DNA of 64,000 bases from Thermoleophilaceae bacterium (GCA_030446485.1 JAUJNF010000005.1:129739-193738); one strand, 5' to 3'. Positions 46,806 through 56,113 are shown, counted from the first letter of the stretch. Notes: generated by a model not told the origin, from the sequence alone. Numbers and translations: made by a program.

Positions 46806-48595
46806 GGGCGCGGGTGGGCGGCCTGTGGCGCCTTGTGCGCGGGGAAGAGCGTCGTGGCCGCAAGCTGCGCGGGCTCCTTGAGCTGCTCCGGCCCTACCGC
46901 GGGCGTGTGGCGCTCATGTTCCTCGCGCTGCTGGTGGCCACCGCTGCCGCCCTCGCGCCGCCGTACCTGGTGGGGCGGGCCGTCGACGAGGGCATCCGCG
47001 GCGGAGATCTCGGCCGGCTCAACGTGCTCGCCGCATTGTTCGTGGGCGCGGCGCTCGTGAACTGGGCCGCCACCTACGCGCAGACCTACCTCGTCAACTG
47101 GGTGGGGCAGCGCGCGCTGCAGGACCTGCGCAGCCGCATCTTCGCCCATCTGCAGCGCCTGTCGGTCGGCTTCTACGAGCGCAACAAGGCCGGCGTGCTG
47201 ATCTCGCGGCTCACCAACGACGTGCAGGCGCTCGACCAGCTCGTGACCGACGGCGTGGTCACCCTGTTCTCGGCGTCGCTGACGCTGATCGGCACCGCGA
47301 TCATCCTGATCTTCCTCGACGCCGAGCTGGCGCTGATCATCTTCATCAGCTTCCCGCTGCTGCTGGTGGGAAGCGTGGCCTTCCGGATCGCCTCGGCCGG
47401 CGCGTACAGGGCGACGCGCGAGAAGATCGCGCTGGTCACCGCCTACCTGCAGGAGACGCTGTCGGGCGTCCGCGTGGTGAAGGCCTTCGGCCGGGAGCGC
47501 ACGCACGAGCGGCGCTTCGCGGTGCTGAACGACGAGCACCGGGAGGTGAACATGCGCACGGTGCGCCTGAACGCCGCCTACTTCCCGTCGGTGGAGATGC
47601 TCTCCGCGGTGGCCACCGCGGCGATCCTGCTCTACGGGGGCGCCCAGGTGGCGGGCGGCACCGGGGTCACGATCGGCGTGCTCGTGTCGTTCGTCTTCTA
47701 CCTGCAGACGTTCTTCGACCCGATCCAGCAGCTCTCGCAGCTCTACACGACCTACCAGGCGGGCATGGCGGCGCTCGACAAGGTGTTCGATCTGCTCGAC
47801 GAGGAGCCCGACCTCGAGGAGCGGCCGAGTGCGGTCGACCTCCCGCGGGTGCGCGGGGAGATCCGCTTCGAGGACGTGTCCTTCGGCTACGGCCGGCGCT
47901 CGGACGGCGAGCTGGCGCTGGCGGACATCGACCTGATCGTGCCGCCTGGGCAGACGGTGGCCCTGGTGGGCTCGACGGGCGCCGGCAAGTCGACGTTCGC
48001 CAAGCTCGTGGCCCGCTTCTACGACCCCACCGCGGGGCGGGTGCTGATCGACGGGTTCGACCTGCGCGACGTTCGTCAGCTCTCGCTGCGGGAGCAGCTC
48101 GGCGTGGTGCCCCAGGAGGGCTACCTGTTCTCGGGCACCATCCGCGACAACATCGCCTTCGGCCGCCCGGACGCCACCGACGCGGAGGTGCGCGCCGCGG
48201 CGGCGGCCGTCGGCGCCGACCGTTTCCTGGCCGAGCTGCCGGAGGGGTACGACACCGAGGTCGGCGAGCGGGGCGGGCACCTGTCCGCCGGCCAGCGCCA
48301 GCTCGTGGCCTTCGCGCGCGCGGCGGCGTCGGACCCGCGCATCCTCATCCTCGACGAGGCCACGTCGAACGTGGACGTGCAGACCGAAGCCCGCATCGAG
48401 CAGGGCCTGCGGCGGCTTCTCGCGGGCCGCACGGCGATCGTGATCGCCCATCGGCTGTCGACCATCCGGCGAGCGGGACGCATCGTGGTACTGGAGCACG
48501 GGCGCATCGCGGAGCAGGGCACGCATGACGAGCTGCTCGAGGCGGGCGGGGCGTATGCGCGGCTGTATGAGGACTGGGCGGAGGAGGCGGCGTAG
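46802..48595 (+). CDS. ABC exporter half-transporter 2 (catalytic nucleotide site)
   Basis: 597 residues, same fold. Walker A GSTGAGKSTF, Q-loop VVPQEGYLFS, Walker B LILDEATSNVD with the catalytic glutamate, H-loop IAHRLST. Its signature is LSAGQRQ rather than LSGGQ, so the asymmetric pair has one consensus and one degenerate ATP site. GTG 46802 overlaps the stop of the first half (GTGA), showing obligate pairing. Confidence 0.93.
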   Translation: MRARVGGLWRLVRGEERRGRKLRGLLELLRPYRGRVALMFLALLVATAAALAPPYLVGRAVDEGIRGGDLGRLNVLAALFVGAALVNWAATYAQTYLVNWVGQRALQDLRSRIFAHLQRLSVGFYERNKAGVLISRLTNDVQALDQLVTDGVVTLFSASLTLIGTAIILIFLDAELALIIFISFPLLLVGSVAFRIASAGAYRATREKIALVTAYLQETLSGVRVVKAFGRERTHERRFAVLNDEHREVNMRTVRLNAAYFPSVEMLSAVATAAILLYGGAQVAGGTGVTIGVLVSFVFYLQTFFDPIQQLSQLYTTYQAGMAALDKVFDLLDEEPDLEERPSAVDLPRVRGEIRFEDVSFGYGRRSDGELALADIDLIVPPGQTVALVGSTGAGKSTFAKLVARFYDPTAGRVLIDGFDLRDVRQLSLREQLGVVPQEGYLFSGTIRDNIAFGRPDATDAEVRAAAAAVGADRFLAELPEGYDTEVGERGGHLSAGQRQLVAFARAAASDPRILILDEATSNVDVQTEARIEQGLRRLLAGRTAIVIAHRLSTIRRAGRIVVLEHGRIAEQGTHDELLEAGGAYARLYEDWAEEAA

Positions 48596-48645
48596 GGCCT
48601 CAGCGCGCTGCTCACTCGGGCAGCGGACCTATACTTCCCGGGCGC

Positions 48646-48716
48646 TCCGGGGTCGAATAATCGGCAATTCGCTGGTCTCTGGAACCAGAAATTGGGGTTC
48701 GAGTCCCTGCCCCGGA
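48646..48716 (+). tRNA. tRNA-Gln (CTG)
   Basis: 71 bases: acceptor TCCGGGG/CCCCGGA, D-arm GAAT/ATTC with a GG-containing loop, anticodon stem CTGGT/ACCAG with loop CTCTGGA (anticodon CTG), T-arm TGGGG/CCCTG with TTCGAGT. The 5' end TCCGGGGTCG is typical of bacterial tRNA-Gln. No encoded CCA. Fragment GGTTCGAGT of its T-arm recurs just after the tRNA (48719-48727). Confidence 0.9.
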
Positions 48717-48763
48717 ATGGTTCGAGTGAAGCTCTCTGTGCGCGGGTCCGTCCGGTGTTCGTG

Positions 48764-48777
48764 CGAACATATGTTCG
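48764..48777. promoter_or_regulatory. Perfect LexA (SOS) box
   Basis: CGAACATATGTTCG, a perfect 14-base palindrome equal to the best Gram-positive LexA sites. It lies 60 bases before the HNH nuclease remnant and 47 bases after tRNA-Gln. Confidence 0.85.
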
Positions 48778-48837
48778 TGATGCGGCAAGGCGACCCTCCC
48801 TCGCAAGGCGCGAGCACCACGCGCGCCCGCGTCCTCG

Positions 48838-49097
48838 GTGGACGAGCTCCTCAGGCCCGGAACCCGCCGGACGCGCAGTCACATCAAGCTCCGGCTGGTC
48901 GGCGCCGGCTTGAAGGGGGATCGCTGTGAGGTGTGCGGCATCAACGAATGGCGGGGCCTCCCCCTCAGTCTTGCGCTGCACCACCTCAACGGCATCAAGG
49001 ACTCAATCGCCTCGAGAATCTCGCCCTTCTATGCGCGAACTGCCACAGCCAGACAGAGAACTTCTCGGGGAGGAACAAGAGACGACGAGCGGTGTGA
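48838..49097 (+). pseudogene. HNH endonuclease remnant, 5'-truncated and frameshifted
   Basis: Codons from GTG 48838 encode RTRSHIKLRLVGAGLKGDRCEVCGINEWRGLPLSLALHHLNGIKD. A missing base near 49001 then moves the frame, and LNRLENLALLCANCHSQTENF follows to a stop at 49095-49097. Together they form a complete HNH zinc-finger module (CxxC...HHLNG...N...H/C, CANCHSQT). The N-terminal part usual for such nucleases is absent, since an in-frame stop lies at 48778. A strong LexA box precedes it, so it may have been a damage-inducible nuclease of mobile origin inserted by the tRNA. Confidence 0.75.
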
Positions 49098-49110
49098 CCG
49101 CCTACGCGGT

Positions 49111-50031
49111 ATGAGTCACGACGGCCGCTTCGCCCCGAGCCCCACCGGCCCCCTCCACCTCGGCAACCTCCGCACCGCCCTCCTGGCCTGGCTCTTCGCG
49201 CGCTCGGCCGGCGCGCGCTTCCTCGTGCGCATGGAGGATCTCGACTCCGGCCGCGTGCGACCGGGCGTCGAGGAGCAACAGCTGGACGATCTGGCGGCTC
49301 TCGGGCTCGACTGGGACGGTCCGGTCGCCCGCCAGTCCGAGCGCACGGGGCTCTACGAGGAGGCGACCAAGAGGCTCAGCAGCGACGGCTTCCTCTACCG
49401 GTGCTACTGCAGCCGCAAGGACATCCGCGAGGCGGCCTCGGCGCCGCACGGCAAGGCGGCTGAGGGCGTCTACACCGGCACGTGCCGGAAGCTGACCCGG
49501 ACCGAGCGCCGTGACCGCGAGCGCTCGGGGCGCTCACCCGCCCTGCGGCTGAACGCCGGGGGAGCGATCCGCATCGGCTTCGACGACCGCCTGCTCGGAC
49601 CGCGCTCCGGGGTGGTGGATGACTTCGTGATCCGCCGCGGCGACGGGGTGCCTGCCTACAACCTCGCGGTCATCGTCGACGACGCCGCCCAGGGCATCGG
49701 CGAGGTGGTGCGCGGCGCCGATCTCGCCGACTCGACTCCGCGGCAGATCCTCCTGGCTCGCCTGCTCGGCCTCCCCCAGCCGACCTACGTCCACGTGCCG
49801 CTCGTGCTCGGCCCGGACGGCGCACGACTCGCCAAGCGGCACGGCGCGGTCACGCTCGGAGACCGCGCGGCGATCGGCGACTCCCCCGGCGAAGTGCTCG
49901 CCCAGCTCGCCCACGGACTTGGGCTGGCGAGCCCGAACGAACACGTCACCAGCGCGTCCTTGCTCGAGCGCTTCGAGCCCTCCGCGCCGCTGCGAGGAGG
50001 GCTCAAACCAGTATCTGCTACTGAACGTTGA
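49111..50031 (+). CDS. gluQ: Glutamyl-queuosine tRNA(Asp) synthetase
   Basis: 306 residues, a class I GluRS-like catalytic core without the anticodon-binding domain. FAPSPTGPLHLGNLRTA holds the HIGH-like motif, CYCSRKDI...YTGTC the zinc ligands, and RLAKRHGAVTL the KMSKS-like motif. It attaches glutamate to queuosine in tRNA-Asp. The frame is open further upstream through the HNH remnant, but ATG 49111 directly precedes the family start. Its 3' end overlaps the convergent gene by 14 bases. Confidence 0.9.
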   Translation: MSHDGRFAPSPTGPLHLGNLRTALLAWLFARSAGARFLVRMEDLDSGRVRPGVEEQQLDDLAALGLDWDGPVARQSERTGLYEEATKRLSSDGFLYRCYCSRKDIREAASAPHGKAAEGVYTGTCRKLTRTERRDRERSGRSPALRLNAGGAIRIGFDDRLLGPRSGVVDDFVIRRGDGVPAYNLAVIVDDAAQGIGEVVRGADLADSTPRQILLARLLGLPQPTYVHVPLVLGPDGARLAKRHGAVTLGDRAAIGDSPGEVLAQLAHGLGLASPNEHVTSASLLERFEPSAPLRGGLKPVSATER

Positions 50032-50677
50032 TCACCCGCCGGGGGCTGAATCCCGCCTCATGGTCGTCGTGCCGCACGATCCGAACCCGGTAGGTGCCGT
50101 CCTCCGTCACCCTCAGCCGGCGTGAGTAACGAGAGCGAGCGTCCCCGGCGTCGGCGAGCCTGGGGCGTGCCACCGTCACGAACGTACCCGTCGGGCTGAG
50201 CCGCTGGACCGCCACCACGCGGCCGTCGTGCGCGGGAGAGACGAAGCCGGAGAAGCGCACCCGCGTCCCCTGCGCCGGAGTCCGGTCGCTCACCCGGAGG
50301 CTCACCCGTGGGCGCACCTTCACGAGCACCTCGGGGCTCGTCACCGGTGGCTTGGCCTTCGCCTCCACGCGGTACTTGGTGTTCAGCGCCGGCGCGACGG
50401 TGAAGGCGTAGTTGCCCATCGCGTCGGTCGTGGCGCCGGGGCCGCGAGAGAACGCGTCGAACGGGAAGGGATCCTCCTCGAGCGTCACCGCGACGCCGCC
50501 GTTCCCCGTGCCGGTCACCTGGCCTCCGATGCTCGCCGTGCGGCCGAAGAGCACGGTGTCCGGGGTGGCGGCCACCGTCACCGTGTTGTCCCCCGGCTGG
50601 GGCTTCGGTGCAGCCTCCGCGGCCACCGGCGCCACGAGGGCGACCGCCAGCGGCACTGCGAGTAGTGACTTGCTCAT
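50018..50677 (-). CDS. Secreted protein with two Ig-like beta domains
   Basis: 219 residues: signal peptide (MSKSLLAVPLAVALVAPVAAEA), then two repeated beta-sandwich modules, each starting with a ...TVTVAATPDTVLFGRTASIGGQVTG / RVSLRVSDRTPAQGTRVRFSGFVSP pattern. This resembles bacterial Ig-like cell-surface repeats. No catalytic motif is seen. Ribosome binding site GGGAGACCGAG upstream of ATG 50677. Confidence 0.75.
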   Translation of the reverse strand: MSKSLLAVPLAVALVAPVAAEAAPKPQPGDNTVTVAATPDTVLFGRTASIGGQVTGTGNGGVAVTLEEDPFPFDAFSRGPGATTDAMGNYAFTVAPALNTKYRVEAKAKPPVTSPEVLVKVRPRVSLRVSDRTPAQGTRVRFSGFVSPAHDGRVVAVQRLSPTGTFVTVARPRLADAGDARSRYSRRLRVTEDGTYRVRIVRHDDHEAGFSPRRVINVQ

Positions 50678-50785
50678 GATCTCGGTCTCCCTTGGTCGTT
50701 CCATGACTAAGACGACCAGGGCACCCTCAGGTTGTGAGGTTTCGGACCGTCGGCCGCGCCAACGGCCCTCGGCAGGTGCGGCTCG

Positions 50786-51463
50786 TCAGGCCGCCTCGGA
50801 GCTCGCCGCCGCGTTGAAGAGCGCGGTGACCTCGCGCTCGAGCCCGGTGTCCAGCACGAGCAGCACCTCGTCGCCGCTCTCGATCAGCGTGTCGCCGCTT
50901 GGCACGAAACCGCTGCCGTCGCGTAGGATCGAGATCACGAGGGACCCGTCCGGGAGGCCCACATCCTTCACCGCGCGTCCCTCGGCCGGCGAGTCGTCGT
51001 CCACCTCCACCTCGATGATCTCGAGCCGCTCCTGCGGCAGGTCGAGCAGGTGCACGAGGCCGTACTTCGGCACCTCGTGCTCGATGAGCCGCAGGATCAG
51101 GTCCGTGGCTGACACCGCCGGCTTGACCCCCAGGAGGTCGAAGTGCTCCAGGTTGCGCGGGTTGTTGCAGCGCGCGATCACCCGGCCGACCTCGTACTTC
51201 TCGCGGGCCATCTGGCAGATGAGCATGTTGTCCTCGTCGTCGCCGGTCACGGCGATGACCATGTCGGCGCGCTCGATTCCGGCTCGCTCGAGCACCCACA
51301 GCTCCGTGCCGTCCCCGTACTGGACGGCGTGCTCGAGCTCCTCCTCGACCGTCGCGTAACGCCGCTGGCTGGACTCGACCAGAGTGAGCTCGTGGCCCTT
51401 GTCGATGAGCTCGCGCGCGATGTTCCAGCCGACCTTCCCGGCGCCCACCACCACGATGTACAC
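50786..51463 (-). CDS. trkA: Trk/RCK potassium-channel regulatory protein, full length
   Basis: 225 residues: RCK_N Rossmann domain (VVVGAGKVGWNIARELIDKGHELTLVE; VIAVTGDDEDNMLICQMA) and RCK_C domain (about 140-220). Regulates K+ uptake in response to nucleotides. GTG start immediately after the stop of the second RCK gene. No TrkH/KtrB channel gene lies nearby in the window. Confidence 0.9.
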   Translation of the reverse strand: MYIVVVGAGKVGWNIARELIDKGHELTLVESSQRRYATVEEELEHAVQYGDGTELWVLERAGIERADMVIAVTGDDEDNMLICQMAREKYEVGRVIARCNNPRNLEHFDLLGVKPAVSATDLILRLIEHEVPKYGLVHLLDLPQERLEIIEVEVDDDSPAEGRAVKDVGLPDGSLVISILRDGSGFVPSGDTLIESGDEVLLVLDTGLEREVTALFNAAASSEAA

Positions 51464-51895
51464 CTAGCCCACCACCTGCTCCTGCACGGCGGCCTCGAGC
51501 ATCTCGATCGCCACCTGCGTGGGGCATACCGTCGCCAGCCCCTGCTTCGCATACCAGCTCGCCCGCGCGGGATCGAGCACGCGGACGACCACCCGCTGGA
51601 TGTCGAAGCGCCGCTTTGCGATCTGGGCTATCACGAGGTTGGTGTTGTCCCCGTTGGTCGAGGCCACAAACGCGTCGGCCCGCGCGATTCCGGCCTCCAT
51701 CAGCGCGTCGATCTCGAGCGCGGTGCCGACCGTGAAGGTTCCACCGGCCTCCTCCCAACTCTCGCGTCGCCCCCGCTCGAGCATCGCGATGGCCTCGGGG
51801 TCCTCGTCGAGCACCGACACCTCGTGCCCCTGTCCCTGCATGGTCTTGGCTATCGCGGAGCCCACGCGGCCACAGCCGACTATGAGGACGAACAC
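51464..51895 (-). CDS. Trk/RCK N-terminal domain protein
   Basis: 143 residues, only the RCK_N nucleotide-binding domain: FVLIVGCGRVGSAIAKTMQGQGHEVSVLDEDPEA, VASTNGDNTNLVIAQIAKRRF, VVRVLDPARASWYAKQGL. Partner of the next gene, as in two-gene TrkA arrangements of actinobacteria. GTG start. Confidence 0.88.
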   Translation of the reverse strand: MFVLIVGCGRVGSAIAKTMQGQGHEVSVLDEDPEAIAMLERGRRESWEEAGGTFTVGTALEIDALMEAGIARADAFVASTNGDNTNLVIAQIAKRRFDIQRVVVRVLDPARASWYAKQGLATVCPTQVAIEMLEAAVQEQVVG

Positions 51896-51924
51896 CGGGC
51901 TACTGTAGCGCCGCGCTGCGGCGA

Positions 51925-52006
51925 GTGGACGGTGCGCGGAGGACGGTGGACGGGGACACCGCCTGGGGCCGCGCACCCTGTCCCGTGTCCCCTGTCCACC
52001 GTCACC
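51925..52006. repeat. GTGGACGG-type repeat, copy c (inverted pair)
   Basis: Arm 1 GTGGACGGTGCGCGGAGGAC and continuation to 51955; arm 2 CCCTGTCCACCGTCAC near 51990-52005, with a second nested pair (GGGGAC/GTCCCC). Located 19 bases past the stop of the permease at 52025. Other copies at 18916, 24026, 56114 and 61786. Confidence 0.6.
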
Positions 52007-52024
52007 CGTAACGCGCAAAGCGCC

Positions 52025-53992
52025 CTACGGCGCAACCGCGTCCCGCACCCCGTTCTCACCCGCCGGAGGCGCGGTGAGGATCACCCGGCAGGGAGCCTTC
52101 TCGAGCACGTACCGCGTCAGCTCCCCGACAAAGCGGTCGCGCGGACCCCCGAGCCCGCCGAGCAGGGCGCCGCCGCGGACCCGGGTCGGTTCCTCGGCAG
52201 CGAGAACGATGGCCTCGACCCCACGTCTCCTGGCCTCCTCCACGATCGCCGCGCCGGCCGAGCGGGAGCGCTGCGTTGCGGTGGCCACCTCCACCCCCTC
52301 GTACTCCTCCCCCACCTCCTTCGCGCGGGCGAGCGCCCGCCGGGCCGCGGCTATTCGCTCGTCGGGCACGCGGGCGTCCAGCGGAAGCGACATCGGCATC
52401 TCGAGCACGAACAGGGCCTCGATCACCGGACCACCCTCGCCGGCCTCGCGCTCCTCGGCCGCGAGCCGCCCGGCGGTGCCGACGATGTCGTCGTCGAGGG
52501 GGTGGCCGAACACCGGCACGAGGATGGTCCCGTACTCGACCGAGAGCCGGTCCCGAAGGGCCTCGGCCGGCACGAAGCAGCGCTCGAAGACCGGCTCGCC
52601 CTGCGTGCGCCGGTACACCACATAGAGCGCCACGCCGGCCACCATCCACAGCCCCCCCAGGATCCGCGCCCCATCGTGCAGGACGATCACGGAGACGAAG
52701 GCCGCTGCCGCGGCGAGCGCGCCGAGGACGGACGGGATCGGCACCGAGGCGCCGCGGAACCGCACGGAGACGGGAACGCGGTAGACGCGCCGCAGGTCGG
52801 GCTCGCGGAACCGCATGCGGATCACCGAGACGTGCGCCAGCAAGAACGTGAGCGTCGATCCGAACGCGAAGATGCCGGCCAGAAAATCGATGTCGGCGGG
52901 CACCACGAGGGCGATCGTGACGATCGAGGCGAGCACGATGGCCACGTACGGCGTCGAACGCTTCGCGTGCAGCTTGCCGACCGCCGAGGGCACCTGACGG
53001 TTGGTGGCCAGCGAGTAGACGAGCCGCGACAGCCCGAGCATGCCGGTGTTGAGCGCCTGCAGGAGCACCACAGCCGCGGTGGCGGCCACCAGGTGGCGGA
53101 GCCCCTCTCCCAGCCATTCCGGCTCGTAGCGCGACACGATCTCGAGCACCGGCGCCTCCACTGCCAGACCGGCGAGCTCAGTCGACCCGCCGATCACCGG
53201 CACGGAGACGAGCGCGACCACCGACATGCCGAGGAAGATCACGAGCAGCACGGCGCTTGCGATCGGCACGATGCGCCGGAGCGCCGCCGGCCGCGGGCGG
53301 ATCTCCGCCGCGAGCCCAGAGGCCGCCTCGATGCCGGTGAGGGCAGCCATGGCGATCACCGTGGCGAACACGAAGTCGCCCCACCGGGGCGCCGTTCCCA
53401 GGTCGATCGAGTCGCGCAGGAGATCCGCGTCGAACATCAGAGCGAGGCCGAGCACGACCACCAGGACGAGGAGGACGATGTTCGCGATGCCCACCCTCAG
53501 CACGATCCGCAGCCGCTCCGCCGACAGCCCGCGGATGTTCGTGACCGCCACCGCCACGACCGCCAGCGCGGCGATCGCGACCTCCCACACCGGGTCGTCG
53601 GCGAACCCCGCGAAACCCGCCAGATAGTGAGGGATCGCGAAGGCCGCGATGGCCATCACGATCAGGTAGTCGAGCAGGATCGCCCAGCCCGCGACGAAGC
53701 TCCACAGCTCGTTGAAGGCGTAGCGGGCGAAGGTCGAGGCCCCGCCGCGCTCCGGGTGGAGCGAGTTGCCCTCGATGTAGCTCATCATCGTGACCACGAA
53801 GAACGCGCCGGCGATCACGAACGCGACCGGGGTGAGCCCGAGGGCGTCGCCGGCGACGACGCCGAGGGCGAAGTAGATCGAGGAGCCCACCGCGCTCAAC
53901 CCGATGGCGAAGAGCGCCCGCGCCCCGAGCGCCTGGCCGATGCGCGGCCCGGGACGCAGGCCGGGCGGCCCGAACCGCCGTGGACCCGTCAC
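52025..53992 (-). CDS. APC-type permease fused to UspA-like domain (2)
   Basis: 655 residues: about 12 membrane helices of the amino acid/polyamine/organocation family (GARALFAIGLSAVGSSIYFALGVVAGDALGLTP; ERGGASTFARYAFNELWSFVAGW), followed from about residue 490 by a universal-stress-protein-like domain (YGTILVPVFGHPLDDDIVGTAGRLA; AIVEEARRRGVEAIVLAAEE). GTG 53992 overlaps the stop of the small membrane gene. Substrate unknown. Confidence 0.85.
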   Translation of the reverse strand: MTGPRRFGPPGLRPGPRIGQALGARALFAIGLSAVGSSIYFALGVVAGDALGLTPVAFVIAGAFFVVTMMSYIEGNSLHPERGGASTFARYAFNELWSFVAGWAILLDYLIVMAIAAFAIPHYLAGFAGFADDPVWEVAIAALAVVAVAVTNIRGLSAERLRIVLRVGIANIVLLVLVVVLGLALMFDADLLRDSIDLGTAPRWGDFVFATVIAMAALTGIEAASGLAAEIRPRPAALRRIVPIASAVLLVIFLGMSVVALVSVPVIGGSTELAGLAVEAPVLEIVSRYEPEWLGEGLRHLVAATAAVVLLQALNTGMLGLSRLVYSLATNRQVPSAVGKLHAKRSTPYVAIVLASIVTIALVVPADIDFLAGIFAFGSTLTFLLAHVSVIRMRFREPDLRRVYRVPVSVRFRGASVPIPSVLGALAAAAAFVSVIVLHDGARILGGLWMVAGVALYVVYRRTQGEPVFERCFVPAEALRDRLSVEYGTILVPVFGHPLDDDIVGTAGRLAAEEREAGEGGPVIEALFVLEMPMSLPLDARVPDERIAAARRALARAKEVGEEYEGVEVATATQRSRSAGAAIVEEARRRGVEAIVLAAEEPTRVRGGALLGGLGGPRDRFVGELTRYVLEKAPCRVILTAPPAGENGVRDAVAP

Positions 53993-54183
53993 GGCGCCCG
54001 GCGCCCGCGCGCCAGGTACAGGCGTCCGAGTCCTAGCAGCACGAGCAGCGTTCCCAGGATCACCCCGAGGGCGAGCGGGCCGCCGCCGCCGGCCAGCGCG
54101 GTGGCGATCATCGCCCCACCGAGGACGACGATCACCGCGCTGAGTGCGCGCGTCGAGTTGCGGTAGACGCGTTCCAGCCTCAT
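53989..54183 (-). CDS. Small two-helix membrane protein between the permeases
   Basis: 64 residues: MRLERVYRNSTRALSAVIVV opens a protein with two hydrophobic segments separated by GGGG. It is coupled to both neighbours (ATGA with the upstream permease, GTGA with the downstream one), which supports its reality despite the short length. Possibly an accessory subunit. Confidence 0.65.
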   Translation of the reverse strand: MRLERVYRNSTRALSAVIVVLGGAMIATALAGGGGPLALGVILGTLLVLLGLGRLYLARGRRAP

Positions 54184-56078
54184 CGGGCGGCTGCGGCCAT
54201 CGGCTGGCGCTTGGTCGGCGCTTGGCCATTCACGCGCGGGGGTGGCGACTCGATGATCACCCGGCACGGGCGCTTGAGGAGCACGTCCTCGAGCGTCCTT
54301 CCGAGCAATGAGGAGCCGGCCCGGCGCGGAGGCGGAGTTAGGACGACCGCCCGCGCGCGGATCTCGACGGCCTCCTCGACGATGCGTGCCCCGGCCTCGC
54401 CGGCGCGGACCTTCTCCCAGTGCCCCGTCACCCGGCGCCCGCCCAGGGCCCGTGCCGAGTCGATGGTGGTCCGGGCGCGGCGCTCCTGTGCCGGCAGCGC
54501 GGCGCCGATCGGCAGCCCGTTCGGGACGGTGATGGTCACGAGCACGTGCACGCCCCGCCGCCGTCGCGCCGCCAGCTTGACGGCCGTGGCCACCGCCTCG
54601 CGCGAGTACTGGCCGTCCTCGAAGGCCACGAGCACCGATTCGTACTCCACCTCCCGCTCGACGATCGGCTTGGGCTGCACGATCTTGGCGGTCTGGATCA
54701 GGCTCAACCCCTGCTGCCGGCGGAAGACCACGTACACGAGCATCCCGGCCACGAGCCAGCCGGTTCCCGCGATCAGGGTCGGCGGGTCGAGGGCCGTCAC
54801 CACCACCAGCGCGATCGCGGTGCCCGTCCCTCCCACCACCGCAAACAGCGGAATGCTGTGCCCGCGGATCGTGACGGAGCCCGGACCGCGCCACGGCCGC
54901 TCCTGATCGGGCTCCTTCACGCGCAGGGCGATCACCGCGAAGTGGGCGATCGTGAACGACAGCATCGCCCCGAACGTGTAGATCGTGCCGAGGAACTCCG
55001 CCTCCCCGGGGAGCATGGTCAGGCAGGCGATGAAGCCGAAGATGCCGATGGCGACGTAGGGGGTCCTGAACTTGGGATGGAGCTGGCGCAGCCGCTCGGG
55101 GAGCTGCCGGTACTGACCCATCGAATAGGTCAGCCGCGAGACGCCGATGAGCCCGGCGTTGGCGGCGATGAAGAGGATCGTCGCCGCCAGGACGCCGACG
55201 TAGATCTCGGCGGGCGCCTGCAGGGCGCCCAGGTCGATGCTCTTGACGACGCCCAGGATCGGGTCGCCGGCGACCTCGTCGGCGAGCGCCGTCCTGCCGT
55301 TCTCGACCGGCAGGGCCGAGAGCGCCACCGCGGGCAGCAGCGCGTAGATCGAGATCACGGCGATCACCATCGCGCCCATGGCCCGCGGGATCGTGCGCCC
55401 GTAGTCGGTCGCCTCCTCGGCCAGGTTCGAGATCGTCTCGAGTCCCGTGTAGGCCACCATCGCCACCGGGATCGCGATCAGGAAGTCGGAAACCGTCGGC
55501 GAGGTGCCGAAGTCGACGTTCTCGATCAGCGTCGAGGGCGACAGCACCAGGAAGATGCCGGCGACCACCAGCAGGACCTGCGTCAGGAAGTCGGCGATGG
55601 CGAGGAAGATGTTCACCCCGGCCGCCTCCTTCACGCCGACGATGTTCAGTGCGGCCAGCGCGATCACCACGCCGATCCCGAAGATGATGTCGTGAGGCGA
55701 GCCGCGCAGCGGCTCCCAGAAGATGCCGAGGTAGTGCGGCACGAAGAAGGCCGAGATCGTGACCGTGATGATGTAGTTCAACATCTGCGCCCAGGCCGCG
55801 AAGAACGACCAGAACTCGTTGAAGGCCCGCCGTGCGAACGAGGACGACCCGCCGGCCTCCGGGTACATGGTCGTGGCCTCGGTGTAGGTGGCGGCGGTGC
55901 ACACGAACAGGACGCCCGAGATGACGAACACCACCGGCGTCATCCCGAGCGCGAACACCGCGACGAGGCCCAGCGCGTAGTAGATGGAGCTGCCCACGTT
56001 GCCGTAGGCGGTGCTGAACAGGGCACTCGGTCCGAGGACCCGCTCGAGTCCCTGGTTCTTCGGCCTCCGTTCCGCCAC
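54180..56078 (-). CDS. APC-type permease fused to UspA-like domain (1)
   Basis: 632 residues with the same design as its neighbour: LGPSALFSTAYGNVGSSIYYALGLVAVFALGMTP, PEAGGSSSFARRAFNEFWSFFAAW, about 12 helices, then from about residue 480 a Usp domain (YESVLVAFEDGQYSREAVATAVKLA; RIVEEAVEIRARAVVLTPPPR). The two permeases are paralogues (clear similarity at the N-terminus and in the core) and form one operon. Confidence 0.87.
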   Translation of the reverse strand: MAERRPKNQGLERVLGPSALFSTAYGNVGSSIYYALGLVAVFALGMTPVVFVISGVLFVCTAATYTEATTMYPEAGGSSSFARRAFNEFWSFFAAWAQMLNYIITVTISAFFVPHYLGIFWEPLRGSPHDIIFGIGVVIALAALNIVGVKEAAGVNIFLAIADFLTQVLLVVAGIFLVLSPSTLIENVDFGTSPTVSDFLIAIPVAMVAYTGLETISNLAEEATDYGRTIPRAMGAMVIAVISIYALLPAVALSALPVENGRTALADEVAGDPILGVVKSIDLGALQAPAEIYVGVLAATILFIAANAGLIGVSRLTYSMGQYRQLPERLRQLHPKFRTPYVAIGIFGFIACLTMLPGEAEFLGTIYTFGAMLSFTIAHFAVIALRVKEPDQERPWRGPGSVTIRGHSIPLFAVVGGTGTAIALVVVTALDPPTLIAGTGWLVAGMLVYVVFRRQQGLSLIQTAKIVQPKPIVEREVEYESVLVAFEDGQYSREAVATAVKLAARRRRGVHVLVTITVPNGLPIGAALPAQERRARTTIDSARALGGRRVTGHWEKVRAGEAGARIVEEAVEIRARAVVLTPPPRRAGSSLLGRTLEDVLLKRPCRVIIESPPPRVNGQAPTKRQPMAAAAR

Positions 56079-56113
56079 GGAAGAAAGCTACCGAGGCAGC
56101 GGACGCTGCTTTC

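Noticed and set aside
48525-48929. Plus-strand open frame spanning the tRNA-Gln gene
   Set aside because: It covers a good tRNA and ends of neighbouring genes and has no domain.
51143-54166. A 1007-codon open frame on the plus strand opposite trkA and a permease
   Set aside because: It is antisense to clear genes with motifs; composition is His/Arg/Asp-rich as expected for a GC-rich shadow frame.
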